From: Imbricaverruca yamaguchii
Taxonomy: Eukaryota > Arthropoda > Thecostraca > Neoverrucidae
Reading direction: 5' to 3'
Assembly (NCBI GenBank): GCA_034440575.1
Contig: JAOTOL010001470.1
Location: 209,501 to 273,500, forward strand
Length of the DNA stretch: 64,000 bases
Positions 13,331-24,440 of this stretch are shown one piece after another. The notes below the pieces were generated by a model. It was not told the origin of the DNA, searched no databases, and was given only the letters and a program-made list of their open reading frames with translations. Each line of letters starts with the position of its first letter. The first letter of the stretch is position 1. A program made the position numbers and the translations under genes.

Positions 13331-14035
13331 AGGTCCATTACCAGGCGACCAAAATTTTTGGGAAATGCCACCGCCATGCGAGCGATTTCAAGCTAAGTGG
13401 GTGTATTAGATAGTCCTGGGCGCTGAATCAATCTGTGAAAGTTTTTGCTTCGTACTGGCAGCGACCTCGGAGATATGTCCTGAGGAAATTTTCAGAGGTC
13501 ACGTTACAGGTCAATTTTTTGGAGCGATTATCTCTGGTACTTTAAAACCTAGCATAGACATATGGCGCATCTGTAGAATCGCAAGGACCTTTTCTTTTCA
13601 TTTTCTGGCTTGGTTTTCATTTTGAACACATTTCACAACTTTGGCCATTTGACCTCAGGTCACGTGACCTCCCGTGACCCCAAGCCTCTTGATATTCACA
13701 TTTGTAACCACATTTACCATAAGGGCCATCAATTGTCTTTCGAAACAAAGAAGAGAAAGTATGTTTATTTCCTGATAACTATTATTAATTTGCATTCATT
13801 CTACCTGAGTTTATTGATTTTCACACGTTTTGCTGAGTGGTCCGGTCAGTCTTTTTTTCTAGCGATTGACCCGAAAGCTCATAGGGTTATAATTTAATAT
13901 ACACACTTATCAAGCATGATAAGACGAACCCGAATGTGCCAGATTTCATGACCTCGGGTCACAGGTCACCTATCCAAGTCAGGTTAAATACGTCGGTGGA
14001 GGTGAAAATGGTCATGTCGGAAGCCGTTGGAAAGT
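13331..14035 (+). repeat. IR1 left inverted arm
   Basis: Aligns by eye with the reverse complement of 15975-16675 along its whole length, with scattered substitutions and short indels. It contains the 20-mer GACCTCAGGTCACGTGACCT at 13651-13670, also found exactly in the right arm of IR2, plus several more TGACC/GGTCA motifs. Confidence 0.85.
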
Positions 14036-14560
14036 AACTCCAACTTTACCTTGATGTTCGCCAGCCATGAGAGCTGAGAGGTTAGCGTCAATAGTTTTTA
14101 CAGATATCATTAATATACCAATATGTATTCATTTCACATGCAAAGTTAAAAGCAAACACTGACAACATACCACTATACGCATCTATGTGCATAATACAAA
14201 TAATATCGACATAAGAATAAACGAATACTCCAACAACAAAATTCCGTTTTGTTACCATTGGCCGTATCCACAAGCCAATAAAAATATCATCACGCGTTTT
14301 TGTATTGGCATGCCTACATTCGCTCACAATTGATCACCTAAAATCAACTACATATCAGCGCTTACCTACTCATCCTTACAAATGCGAACATTAACTCATG
14401 CAGTACTGGATGATAGTGCAGAGGCCATGATGTGAAACCGATCAACTGGTGTAAACTTTTGAAACCTTTATGTGCCCTTCACGGTGAGAGCCTTGGCGAA
14501 CCGCTCTTTAAGGAATTCAGTCACCTTTAAAACGTAACCTTGGAAACGAACAGGAAGTGA
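14036..14560. other. Spacer inside IR1
   Basis: About 0.5 kb of AT-rich DNA between the left arm and the 3' end of the transposase-like relic. No motif recognised. It may be degenerate 3' untranslated sequence of the element. Confidence 0.4.
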
Positions 14561-14573
14561 ATGACCGGAATCA

Positions 14574-15620
14574 TTATTTTTCACTGAGCAACTGGTGCAT
14601 GTCTTCAGTACTCAGAATCTGGTCCTGGCTAGATCGCCTCAAACACTCCATAGCCGTCACTCTTTTCACTGTACCACCGACACCATCGCATACGCTCTTG
14701 CCATGGGAGATACCGAACAAGTGCCGCTCACAGTCAACATCGGAATCTTCACGGTGACGGCAAAGGTTCACAAAATTGAAATGGTTCTTGTACTGGCCGG
14801 CGCACCCGTCTGAAACGCAGTGAATCCTTCTGAGACCAGGGACACGTGACTTTAAAATAGGAACCAACTGTTATAAGAATTGTGCTTCAGTGCATCGGAT
14901 ATAACACATAAACTCTGATGCACTATGGAGTTGTCCTCTTCCCAATGAGCTACAAACGGATGAGCCGTCACCTGAGGAGCGTCCCAATGATAACTCTGTA
15001 CCTCATCCTGTACAACGCAGGTATAGTTATCGGGAAAATCGCCTACAACTACTGCCTCACCCACACCGACTGAATCCTTCAACTCATGAAAAGCACGCCC
15101 CTGTTCCTTAGACACATCATGATGTCTGGTCAGATTGCGGATCGTCTTAGACAAGGTCGTCATAAACGCGTCACGCGGCTCAATATGATCGAGCAATGTA
15201 CGATCAGTTTTAACCCACCGTTTGTATGAGATGGTGTCTTCCATGTTCATGTTGTCGTACTCGCCCTCTACTAATTATATGAAGGAGAGGACGCCCTGAT
15301 CCCCGGGAAAATTGAGGAAGTAAAACCGAGAGCCGAAATAAAACAATTACGAAACACACCAATATTTGACTTATGTCACTAGGTGGATGTGTTGGACTGC
15401 TTTCCTCTTGTGGGGGCAGGCTGCTGGGATCCTTCTTCAGCTCGGCAAGACAATTAACACACATCAGATATCCATTTCCGACGCGTGTGTCATTCACCAC
15501 TTGGATTAAATGATCAGATACCATTCGCAACTTCTTCTTGATACGTGTTTTGTGCTTCTCGAACGGATCACAGCAATGACTAAGCAACATTTGTTTTAGT
15601 AGACTGGACGCGGCTAGCAC
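14574..15620 (-). pseudogene. Broken transposase-like gene of IR1
   Basis: Three minus-strand blocks in different frames read as one protein. The first (15620 to about 15370) has a Cys-rich N-terminus: CCD with basic residues, then C..C before LKKDPSSLP. The second (15250-14852) has YKRW..TDR, then VVGDFPDN with the Asp near 15040, VQDEVQSYHW, and HQSLCVISD. The third (14867-14574) has SDGCAGQYKN (Asp near 14810), then ISHGKSVCDGVGGTVKR (Asp near 14687). I know this block order from a large family of predicted proteins in arthropods and cnidarians. The spaced Asp residues suggest an RNase-H-like DDE/D transposase fold, which is an inference. Compared with IR2, the FYE.DE/PGKKD and QKRLILGNL region is missing between blocks one and two, so the copy is deleted as well as frameshifted. 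Confidence 0.7.
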
Positions 15621-15974
15621 AATGTCTCAGTGTTCACGCGCTTCCCTCACTCAGACGACTGACAGTAATGCGTATTATCCTCGTTTCGGCCCTACTGATA
15701 ACGACCATTGCCATCGGTACTTGGTCTCTTATTTCACCCCTTCCCGGTATGATGCTCCCTACAGTATCCCACAACAGTCGCTGTTTACATTTCGACCGAC
15801 CGTTACCAGTTTCGCGGTCGACTAGCTGCGATTGACCGCGCGAGCCACGACACAAAGGTGGGGAGTACCAAAACTACGAAGTGAATGATTTTGCCATTAT
15901 CATTCTCATTGACTACGTAACAGGCATACATTGAATGTGGATTTAGGTGTAATTCAGCGATTATCTCGCTACTA
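15621..15974. other. Spacer inside IR1, upstream of the relic
   Basis: About 350 bases between the presumed 5' end of the minus-strand relic and the right arm. It would hold the promoter or 5' untranslated region of the element. No specific motif recognised. Confidence 0.4.
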
Positions 15975-16675
15975 TGGTTCCTAAACGTCTTTCGGCATTG
16001 CCATTTTCACCTCCACTGATGTATTTATCCTGAATTCGATAGATGACCAGGTGACCTGAGGTCATGAAATCGGGCACGTTCGGATCCATCTCTTCATGCT
16101 TGATAAGCGCATATCTCAAATCATAGCCTTGTGAGCTTTGGGGGTCAATCGCTAGCAAAAGACTGACCCGACCACTCAGCAAAACGAGCGAAAATCAATA
16201 AACGCGAGTAGAAGTAAGGCAAATTAATAATATTTATCAGTAAATAAACATCATTTGTCTTCTTTGTTTCGAAAAACAATCGATGACCCTTATAGTAAAT
16301 GTGGTTACAAATGTGCATATCAAGTGGCTTGGGGTCACGGGAGGTCACGTGGCCTGAGGCCAAATGGCCAAAGTTGTGAAATTTGTTCAAAATTAAGAAC
16401 CGATCCAAGATATGAAACGAAGAGGTTTTTGCGATCCTACAGATATGCTATATGTCTATACTAGATTTTAAAGTACTGGAGATAATCGCTCTCAAAGATT
16501 GACCTGCAATGTGACCTATGCAAACTTCATCAGGCCATATCTCCGAGGTCACTGCCAGTACCAAGCTAACACTTTCACAGGTTGATTCAGCGCCCATGAC
16601 TATCCTATATACCCACTTAGGTTGAAATCGCTCGCATTGCGGTGTCACCCATTTGTTGCCCGGTGCTGGACCCTC
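15975..16675 (-). repeat. IR1 right inverted arm
   Basis: Reverse complement of the left arm at 13331-14035. The palindromic E-box block is diverged here (GGTCACGTGGCC near 16345), whereas the left arm keeps the perfect form. Confidence 0.85.
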
Positions 16676-16680
16676 CCGGT

Positions 16681-17056
16681 GCCTGGACCCGGTGCCTCTG
16701 AAGTGAAATGTAGGTGGCTTGGTTGTCACATATTTTGCATGCATATTCATAAATAACTGATGTTAATGTAATGTTAATTTCATGAACATGCTGACAGTAT
16801 TTTATGGTCCGACCAAGGGTTTCTTTGTATTCCCCGTATAGTTATTTCCACATTGATGTTTATTTTTTAGCGTAGAGCTGCAAGAAGGCATTCGTCAACT
16901 GCCATCCATCAATCGTCATTGTACACGCGTAGCAGCAGCGACGAAAATAAACTGTTCCCTGTCGTGCTGAAAAGGCCTCCTATTCTCTTTGAACGTTGTG
17001 TTGTGCCATTAAACTTCAATAGGCAGCCAACAGTTTAACGTTGTGGAGGGGCTTGC
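16681..17056. other. No feature seen
   Basis: Short AT-rich spacer between IR1 and the 41-bp minisatellite. No gene or repeat recognised. Confidence 0.4.
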
Positions 17057-17838
17057 GATCACTCGTCCTCAAATACCCCGACCGCGTGGGAACCCGACAT
17101 CACGCGCCCTCAAATACACCGATCGGGTGGTATCCCAACATCAAGTGTCCTCAAATACACCGACCGCGCGGGAACCCGACATCACGCGTCCTCAAATACA
17201 CGGACCGCGTGGTATCCCAACATCACGCGTCCTCAAATACACCGACCGCGCGGGAACCCGACATCACGCGTCCTCAAATACACCGGCCGCGCGGGAACCC
17301 GACATCACGCGTCCTCAAATACACCGACCTCGCGGGAACCCGACATCAGGTGTCCTCAAATACACCGACCTCGCGGGAACCCGACATCAAGTGTCCTCAA
17401 ATACACCGACCGCGTGGGAACCCGACATCACGTGTCCTCAAATACACGGACCGCGTGGTATCCCAACATCACGCGTCCTCAAATACACCGACCGCGCGGG
17501 AACCCGACTCACGCGTCCTCAAATACACCGCCGCGCGGGAACCCGACATCACGCGTCTCAAATACACCGGCCGCGCGGGAACCAGAATATCACGCGTCCT
17601 CAAATACACCGACCGCGCGGGAACCCGACATCACGCGTCCTCAAATACACCGACCGCGCGGGAACCCGAATATCACGCGTCCTCAAATACACTGACCGCG
17701 CGGGAACCCGACATCACGCGTCCTCAAATACACCGACCGCGCGGGAACCAGAATATCACGCGTCCTCAAATACACTGACCTCGCGGGAACCCGACATCAC
17801 GCGTCCTCAAATACACCGACCGCGCGGGAACGCTGGCA
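17057..17838. repeat. 41-bp minisatellite, ~19 units
   Basis: CCTCAAATAC recurs at 17067, 17108, 17149 and onward, giving a 41-bp period. The unit continues ACCGACCGCGCGGGAACCCG, then ACATCACGCGT. The first units carry a GTGGTATCCCAACATC variant alternating with GCGGGAACCCGACATC. Later units are more uniform, with a few single-base deletions near 17505-17560. Three frames remain open through the array because the period is not a multiple of 3. This is not a gene. Confidence 0.97.
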
Positions 17839-18388
17839 CGCAGCCAGACAACCGTGCGTTCAAATCGGACGCATCCGCCGGTGCGTAGCTTTGAGGAATC
17901 CCAAAGTGACTTTCACAGCGACAGAGCGTCCAGACGCGCCGTGCCATTCATCGGGATCGCGCGCGTCACGCGTCCCGCGTGCCGATTTCCTGCGACACCA
18001 AAAGCTTCTCCCGGCCCGCTGTTGCCGCTCGACGGCGATTCTTCAACGTCGCGCCGGTGTCGTGTGAGCCGATAACTGTGAACGGACGAGCCGGTCGGGC
18101 CACGCCGCGTCCATCTCTCCGGAGCAACAGCGCCGGCGCCATTAATTTTCATTTGGCGCGTCGTTGTGTGGCCGCGTCAGCCCTGAACAGAGCGTGATCG
18201 GTGACAAATGTCCGGTGCGCGAACACGCTGGCAGGCCCACCGCCGGGCGCCTCGTCCCACGGTGTCCCTGCCGGCGGCACCTGTCCGAGGACGGCACCCG
18301 CCAGACATGAACACTCTTGGAGACGCTTTCCGCTGACGATCGGCTAGGGTCGCAAACGGGGCATGATCGGGGACGTCCGTGGATTCCG
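17839..18388. other. GC-rich spacer
   Basis: About 550 bases rich in CG between two repeat arrays. No recognisable gene; overlapping open frames lack motifs. Confidence 0.4.
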
Positions 18389-18587
<199 letters not shown>

Positions 18588-19396
18588 ACCGCGTTCAAGA
18601 TGGTCTGAGTGTCGTTTCCAGAAATGTGGAATGTGTCATTTGTAGATGGTATGTAGTCGACATCAAAGCTATTCAATAGCTTCAGTTTTATGACAATGTA
18701 AGGACGTCATCGATATTAAAATATGCCGACTTTGTCGGTACTCCAGCTTATGAATACCTGATGAATGTGGCAGTCATGTGCTTCGTCAAAGGCGCTTGCA
18801 TATTGCCAGTGCCAGGATCATGCCATCACCATCCATCACACTTCAGGGGAACAGCGGTGGTACACTACTCATCAACACTACTCGTGGAGGATTTCACGTG
18901 CTGTGGCCAATTCTACCTCCAGAAATTACAACCATGCAATTTCTCTAGATTCAGAAAATGAGCTTCATCACGTCCAATACCGTGTAATTCCGATTCAAAT
19001 GTTAATTTGACCACATTTAAAGCGGATTTGACACGGTGTGCAGCGATGAGCACGTGCCCCTGGCGTTTCCTCGTGTGTCGGCGGTGTCCCGGCTGCGTCT
19101 CGCCACTGACACGTTCCCCACCGAGCTGCCCCGTCGGACGATGATGAGCCGAGCGGCGGGTCGGGTCGGCGGCTCCGGCGGCACGGGAGGCCCTCCTCTG
19201 GCGGCCGCTGCCGGTCATTTAACAGCGAAACAAACGACCCGCCTCCCACCGCGGATCTGCCCCGGCAATGGCCGGAATTTGTAATTGGGTTTCGATCGGA
19301 ATGGTGTCGAGTAACACGGTCGCTGCGGTGGCCGTGCGCCGGCTCGGCGAGACATTAGCGGCGGAGTAAACCCGACCGGAAAAAGGCCTCGGGCGA
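18588..19396. other. No supported gene; GC-rich patch 19030-19350
   Basis: 18588-19020 is AT-rich unique-looking sequence. 19030-19350 is CG-rich with overlapping open frames on both strands and no recognisable domain. Confidence 0.4.
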
Positions 19397-19650
19397 ACGC
19401 CGGCTGACGGAAACGGCAGCATGACTGAGACCGGCTGACGGACACGGCAGCATGACTGAGACCGGCTGACGGACACGGTAGCGTGACTGAGACCGGCTGA
19501 CGGATACGGCAGCGTGACTGAGACCGGCTGACGGACACGGCAGCGAGTCGGGCACCGGCTGACGGACACGGCTGCGAGTCGGACACCGGCTTACGGACAC
19601 GGCAGCGAGTCGGACACCGGCTGACTGACACGGTAGCGACTGAGACACCT
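19397..19650. repeat. 31-bp minisatellite, ~8 units
   Basis: CCGGCTGACGG-like starts recur at 19400, 19431, 19462, 19493, 19524, 19555, 19586 and 19617, exactly 31 bp apart. The unit continues ACACGGCAGC, then ATGACTGAGA or GAGTCGGACA. Confidence 0.97.
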
Positions 19651-19953
19651 GGTGATGGACGCTGGCGGCGGTCGCGTCGGCCGCGCAGTTGCTGTTCAGA
19701 TCCGGTGGAGGCTCGCTCACGGATACCCCGGACGAGTAGGGACCTTCAGAAGTGGAGTGTGAAGGTGTGTGAACAACTGCTTTCAACGGCAAGCACTTGT
19801 ACGCTCAACTCCCTCGTACAATGCGAATCGCTCCATTCTTTTTAAAGTTGACGGACAATTATCCTCTCGTTTGCTCTTCCGAAAATGTTGTATTGCTTCC
19901 TCCTGACGTTTATCCAACCATACTAGATCTAGGAGTCGAGGCATTTCACAGTG
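19651..19953. other. No feature seen
   Basis: Spacer of about 300 bases between the 31-bp array and the IR2 element. Confidence 0.4.
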
Positions 19954-20790
19954 ACTCAGCCGAAAATTTTCCAATTTGCCATCCGACCATTTTTTATTTT
20001 CTTGAAAGGTTGTGTACCGGAGGTTTCAAGGACGAACAATTCATTTATGGTGAACAAAAAATTTCCCCCCCCCCCAAAAAAAAAAAAATCCAAAGATACA
20101 GTCTGCAAATGTTCCAAGGTCAGTGAGGAGGCCTATTGACGACCCATAACTCCAAGGCTAAGAGAGATATTACATTGAACTTTTTCTTGTTGAATTGGGA
20201 TGAATCAAGGAACAGGTTGGCTATCATAGATTTCGATTTTCAATTTATTAGGCCACGTGACTCCGTGACTTAATTTTTGCGTCGTGACCTTGACCTTTTG
20301 GATCCCGAAATTAGAACTTTCGTGTGATGGGCATTTGAGCCCCATTCATGCCTTTTCATATATATAAATAAAAACGTGGGGTTCGACCTGCAAAAAGCAC
20401 CTTTGGGGCTCACAATGCTGACACAGCTCGCTGTTTGGGACCCCTGCCCGCCGATAACTTCGCATCTAGTTGGCATGCGGTGTCGAAATGGTCCAGAGTG
20501 GCCCCTGATGACGAAACCTGTCAGTTGGTTTCTGCTACACTGACATCAGGTCACAAGGTCACATGACATTGGACGTTCTAGGTCATCTGAGGCCACGAAC
20601 ACGTTTATGGCAATAACGTTGCCCCTAATTGAGCAAAAGAGCTGCACTCAACACATTTGTGTTCGTCACGTCGAGGCGGTTACAGTGATACATGACATGA
20701 CCCCGATAGGTCAAGTTGGGTCACGTGAACTGGCCAGGTTACCGATTTGATCCAACGGGGCCAGACATACCTATGTTGTCATCTTTGTCC
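19954..20790 (+). repeat. IR2 left inverted arm
   Basis: Matches the reverse complement of the right arm through TCCGACCATTTTTTATTTTC, the GACGAACAATT block, the GATGAATCAAGGAACA block, AATTTATTAGG.CACG, TGGTCCAGAGTGGC, GACGAAACCTGTC and GTTCGTCAC.TC.A..CGGTTACAGTGATA. It contains several GGTCA/TGACC motifs and a GGTCACGTGA string near 20713. A C-run followed by an A-run lies near 20066-20090. Confidence 0.85.
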
Positions 20791-21276
20791 ATGGCTTGCT
20801 CAAGATTTTTGTTTTTATGCCGGTGTAATGTCTATGGTGCTGTTGGATGAATTTTCCAATGAGATAAAGTTGTCGCTATTAATGGTGGTTGTCCCAACAC
20901 CGCACAGGAACAAGAACAACTGAGTAGTATTTCATGTCATGGGGCATGACATGAAGGTGACTTGTACAGCGTGACGCGACGGTACTATTGAGGCCAAAGT
21001 CCAATGTCAATAACACTGCGGAGTGCGCCGTCGCGGAAGGGGAGCGCTCTGATCTCTCCCTCCTCCATAGGTCGGCGTCTACGTTCGGCAAACATGGGAC
21101 CTGTGACCAATAGCATGCGCTACAGACGCTGGAGACGCAAACAACGAATTTTTGACAGAGCCATCGCACCACCAACAGTCACTTGTCAGTGGGGAGAGCA
21201 GTGACGCCGTGTGAGGGTCAGTCAGCTGATTTGTCGACGATGTCGATAAACGTCCTTTGTTTCGAAGACGGGAACG
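20791..21276. other. IR2 spacer before the transposase-like gene
   Basis: About 490 bases between the left arm and the presumed start codon. It likely carries promoter and 5' untranslated sequence of the element. No core promoter motif can be assigned with confidence. Confidence 0.35.
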
Positions 21277-24240
21277 ATGCCTGCTGCTTTCTGCTGTGAC
21301 CCGTATAAGCGGCATAAGAAGAAAGTGTATAAAGGTGTTTGAGCGGCACCCGAAAATCTGGTCCAGATAGTCGATGATCCCAGGCTACGTGTTGACAGTT
21401 ATCTGTGTGGTACTTGCCGAAAACGTCTAACGAAGGATCCAGGCAGCCTACCAGAAGAGGAAAACAGTCTCAGCTCAAGTGGCGATTGTTCCGCCGCTGG
21501 AGATGGTGGCTCGTCAGCCAGTTCTTCCCAAACGCCAGTGTCATCCCTATCAGATGCAGAGATCAGCCGTCAGGAGGCGAACGAAGTGTTGCCTCTCGTC
21601 GGAGTTTCACTTGTAGTCGGCACAGGTAAGTGCAATTCTAACATACTTTGTTTCAGTTATATTTTCCGTTGAATGAAGATATATTATTTTAAAATTAAAT
21701 AGAAGTGTTTGGCAAACCTGCGATGTTTCCAAGTAGCTTTTACACGGACAATTTAATTTTCGCTTACTATTCGTGCATAGTCCAGACCTTTTGCTTTACT
21801 CCGTACCTTTTCGTACTTTTTCTGTTCATTGGGCCACTGTGCCGCCAATTCGTCATTTGACTTAGCGTAAAAACTTCTATAATGAGGCATGGAAATCGAC
21901 AGGGAGATTTAAACTCTGTGAGAGACGGTCCGTCGGCACCGACAAGCTTCGGAGGGCGGTGTTTGCAGTGAAGAGGAAGCTCGAGGAGACCATGGAAGTC
22001 GAACTTCCAACACCCGGAAGCACACCGAAAAAAAGCTCACGGACAGCCAACCGGTGACATCGAAAAGTATGTACCATAAAGCGACATCGAGGGGCTTGCT
22101 TGGTGATTTTAAGCTTTCAAGTATCTATCGTATATTAGGATGATTTCACTATAATTGGCTGGATTTTTCTGTCACGGTGGTGCAATGCACAACCAGGTCA
22201 ATGAATGATTGCTCGATTAACCTGACGGAAACCGTCATTGTGATAGTTTGTTATTATTAATTAAATGCACCAGTTTTTATCCAATCCAGCAATAAATCCA
22301 ACGCAATAATTGAATAAATCAATGAAAACAAATATAATCACGAGCCTCCCCTTTCCTTCAGGTACGAGAGACTCATGGCCGAGCTAAAGGAGGCATTTGA
22401 CAGCGCCACCGACTACAAGAGACGGTGTGCCATCCCAACGGTCTCTCCGTTCACCCGAGAGAGGACCGCCGAGCTTTTCGAGCCACACTCCACATGGTGA
22501 AGAAGAGCCGAGAGTTAAAGGAGAAGTACGGAATCCTGCCGGACGTGTCGACAATGAATCGTGACAGACAGGGACTCTCAGGCGAGGTAAAGAGCACGGT
22601 GCAGTCGTTCTACGAGAGCGATGAGGTAAGCCGGATGTGTCCCGGGAAGAAAGACTGCATCACGACTCGGGATTCGAATGGTGGAAAGATAAAGGTGCAG
22701 AAGAGGCTCATCCTTGGAAACCTCCGGGAAATCTACCACCTGTACCGATCCGACGAGAAAACCCCTGACATCGGGGTTTCGTCCTTCGCTGCACTGTGTC
22801 CAAAACACTGTGCTGGCGGGCGCGAGAGGTACGCACACAGTATGTATGTGTACGTACCATGAAACCCCTGCACTTCTCCTGGGTGCTATGAACATATCTA
22901 GTGTCTCCTGCGATGACCTCATCGACACTGCTGTGCGAGATTCAGTAGATTGTGACTGCATGATGGGTGAGTGTGATGAGTGTCCCGGCGAGGAAGATGT
23001 GATGAACATGTTGAATATACTAGTCGAAGAGCCAGACAATGACGACGTTGACAGTGAGGAGGAGGTCCACTACAAGCGGTGGGACACCACTGACCGCTGC
23101 ACGCTCCAAGAAATCGTCCCAAGCCAGGGCGAGTGCATCGAGAGACTGAGCTCCGCCACAGTGAAGCTGAGAAGTCATCACTTCGAGGCGAAGGCTCAGT
23201 CAACACACTTCAAGCATCTGAAGGAGACCGTTAAAGATAGCGAAGTTATTGTCCAAGGAGACTTTGCCTAGAATTTCTCCTTCGTGTTGCAGGATGTCGC
23301 CCAAGGTTTTCACTGGGACACAGCGCAGAGCACCGTGCACCCGTTCGTGGTATACTGGCGCCAAAACGGAGAGCAGTGACACCAGAGCTTCTGCGTGATA
23401 TCTGACGCCGCAAAGCATACAACTAGCACTGTGCCTTCCTGCGCCAACTGGTACCAGCAATAAAGGAAGAGGTTCCCGGGCTCATGAAAATTAATTACTT
23501 CACGGGTGGATGCGCTGCGCAATACAAAAACAAGTACAGCTTCCCGAATGTGTGCTATGATGACATCGACTTCCCCGGTATGACATGTGAGTGGCACTTT
23601 TTCGCTACGTCACACGGGAAGGGAGCGTGCGATGGTATAGAATGATATTTCTCGCCGGGCAGCTTGTGACAAAGATCAAGTTTTTCTATGTCACAAAAGA
23701 GGAAGTGCAGAAGGCTGAGCAGGAGCTGAATGGCCGCTTCACCAAAGCCGTGACGATCAAGGGAACAAGAAAAGCACCACAGGTTCTGCCCTGTGCAGGC
23801 GCGCACCCGGGATTTTTCCATGGGGGCCGGACCGAAATGGGCACTTTGCCGGCTCCAAAAGGGCACTTGACCGGCTCCAAAAGGGCACTTTGCGGCCCGG
23901 AGCACACTGGAATGTTTTTTTTGGCCGGGGGGGGGGGGGGGGGGGGGGGGAGGCGTTAATTTTTGTTGGTCAAAAGGGCAGTTTTGGGCCCAAAGGGCAC
24001 CTTTGGCACAGGCGGGGCACATGAGACAGGTCATTTTTGGGCCAAATTTGGGACATTCCGGCCAAGAGGGCACTTTTCTGTCAAAATGGCACTTTTGGCC
24101 AAAAGGGCACTTTTGTCTCATGGAGGGGGGGGGGCCCTGCCCCCCTCCGGTGCGCCTATGGCCCTGTGAGTCAGAAAATAATGCGGATCCACGTCCTCTC
24201 AGAAGGCAAGACTGGCAAGCATGTCAAGGTGTTGAAATGT
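21277..24240 (+). pseudogene. Broken, intron-containing transposase-like gene of IR2
   Basis: Starts at ATG 21277 with a Cys-rich N-terminus (CCDPYKRHKKK, then LCGTCRKRL and DPGSLPEEE), interrupted by an in-frame TGA near 21340. A good donor (CACAG then GTAAGT) lies at 21625/21626. A likely further exon spans 21890-22070, and another follows a pyrimidine-rich CAG acceptor near 22361. The main part has FYESDE.SR, PGKKD, KVQKRLILGNLRE, then after a frameshift near 22820 GTHTVCMCTYHE. Next come YKRW.TTDR, IVQGDFA with a TAG where the family has Glu, VLQDVAQGFHW, CVISDAAKH, FTGGCAAQYKN, and EWHFFATSHGKGACDG near 23590-23633. The 365-bp MITE at 23796-24160 splits the 3' part, and a tail KIRVHVLSEGK-like block resumes near 24180. 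The block order is that of a widespread arthropod/cnidarian protein family. A DDE-type nuclease fold is inferred. Confidence 0.72.
23796..24160. mobile_element. hAT-type MITE, 365 bp, perfect 8-bp TSD
   Basis: Flanked by GCCCTGTG at 23788-23795 and again at 24161-24168. The ends are CAGGCGCGCACC at the left and GGTGCGCCTATG at the right, which pair as imperfect inverted repeats. The interior is made of GGGCAC..TTTGG and TTTTGGCCAAAAGGG motifs and a run of over 20 G near 23929-23950. An 8-bp duplication with CA...TG ends fits the hAT superfamily. It has no coding capacity. It interrupts the IR2 transposase-like gene. Confidence 0.88.
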
Positions 24241-24440
24241 TATATTGGTGCGCTGGTGTCGTATTCTATCGAAAGGAATATGCCAATGGGCACCTGCCAT
24301 TTTACGTATAACCATGCAATCAGTGCAATAACACAAGGTCGTCAAACATGTCAAAGTGTTGAAGTCATATGTTGGTGCGCTGGTGTCGTGTTGTTCTATC
24401 GATATGTATATGTATATGTCAATAGGCACCTGTAATTGTA
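24216..24440 (+). repeat. ~125-bp imperfect tandem duplication inside IR2
   Basis: The stretch CATGTCAAGGTGTTGAA, then TTGGTGCGCTGGTGTCGT, then GGGCACCTG.CATT occurs at 24218-24303 and again in diverged form at about 24345-24440. Confidence 0.7.

Larger units (their letters stand above)
13325..16680. mobile_element. IR1: DNA element with ~0.7-kb inverted arms
   Basis: Sequence from about 13331 to 14035 recurs in reverse complement at about 15975-16675. The shared parts include the block around GCGAGCGATTTCAA, the CATTTGACCTCAGGTCACGTG block and the block ending GGTGGAGGTGAAAATGG. Between the arms, on the minus strand, lies a broken transposase-like gene. Long inverted arms around a transposase-like gene suggest a DNA transposon with very long terminal inverted repeats, or a foldback element. 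The outer ends are approximate and I could not find a target-site duplication. The same protein family sits in the same arrangement at 19954-25686. Confidence 0.7.
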
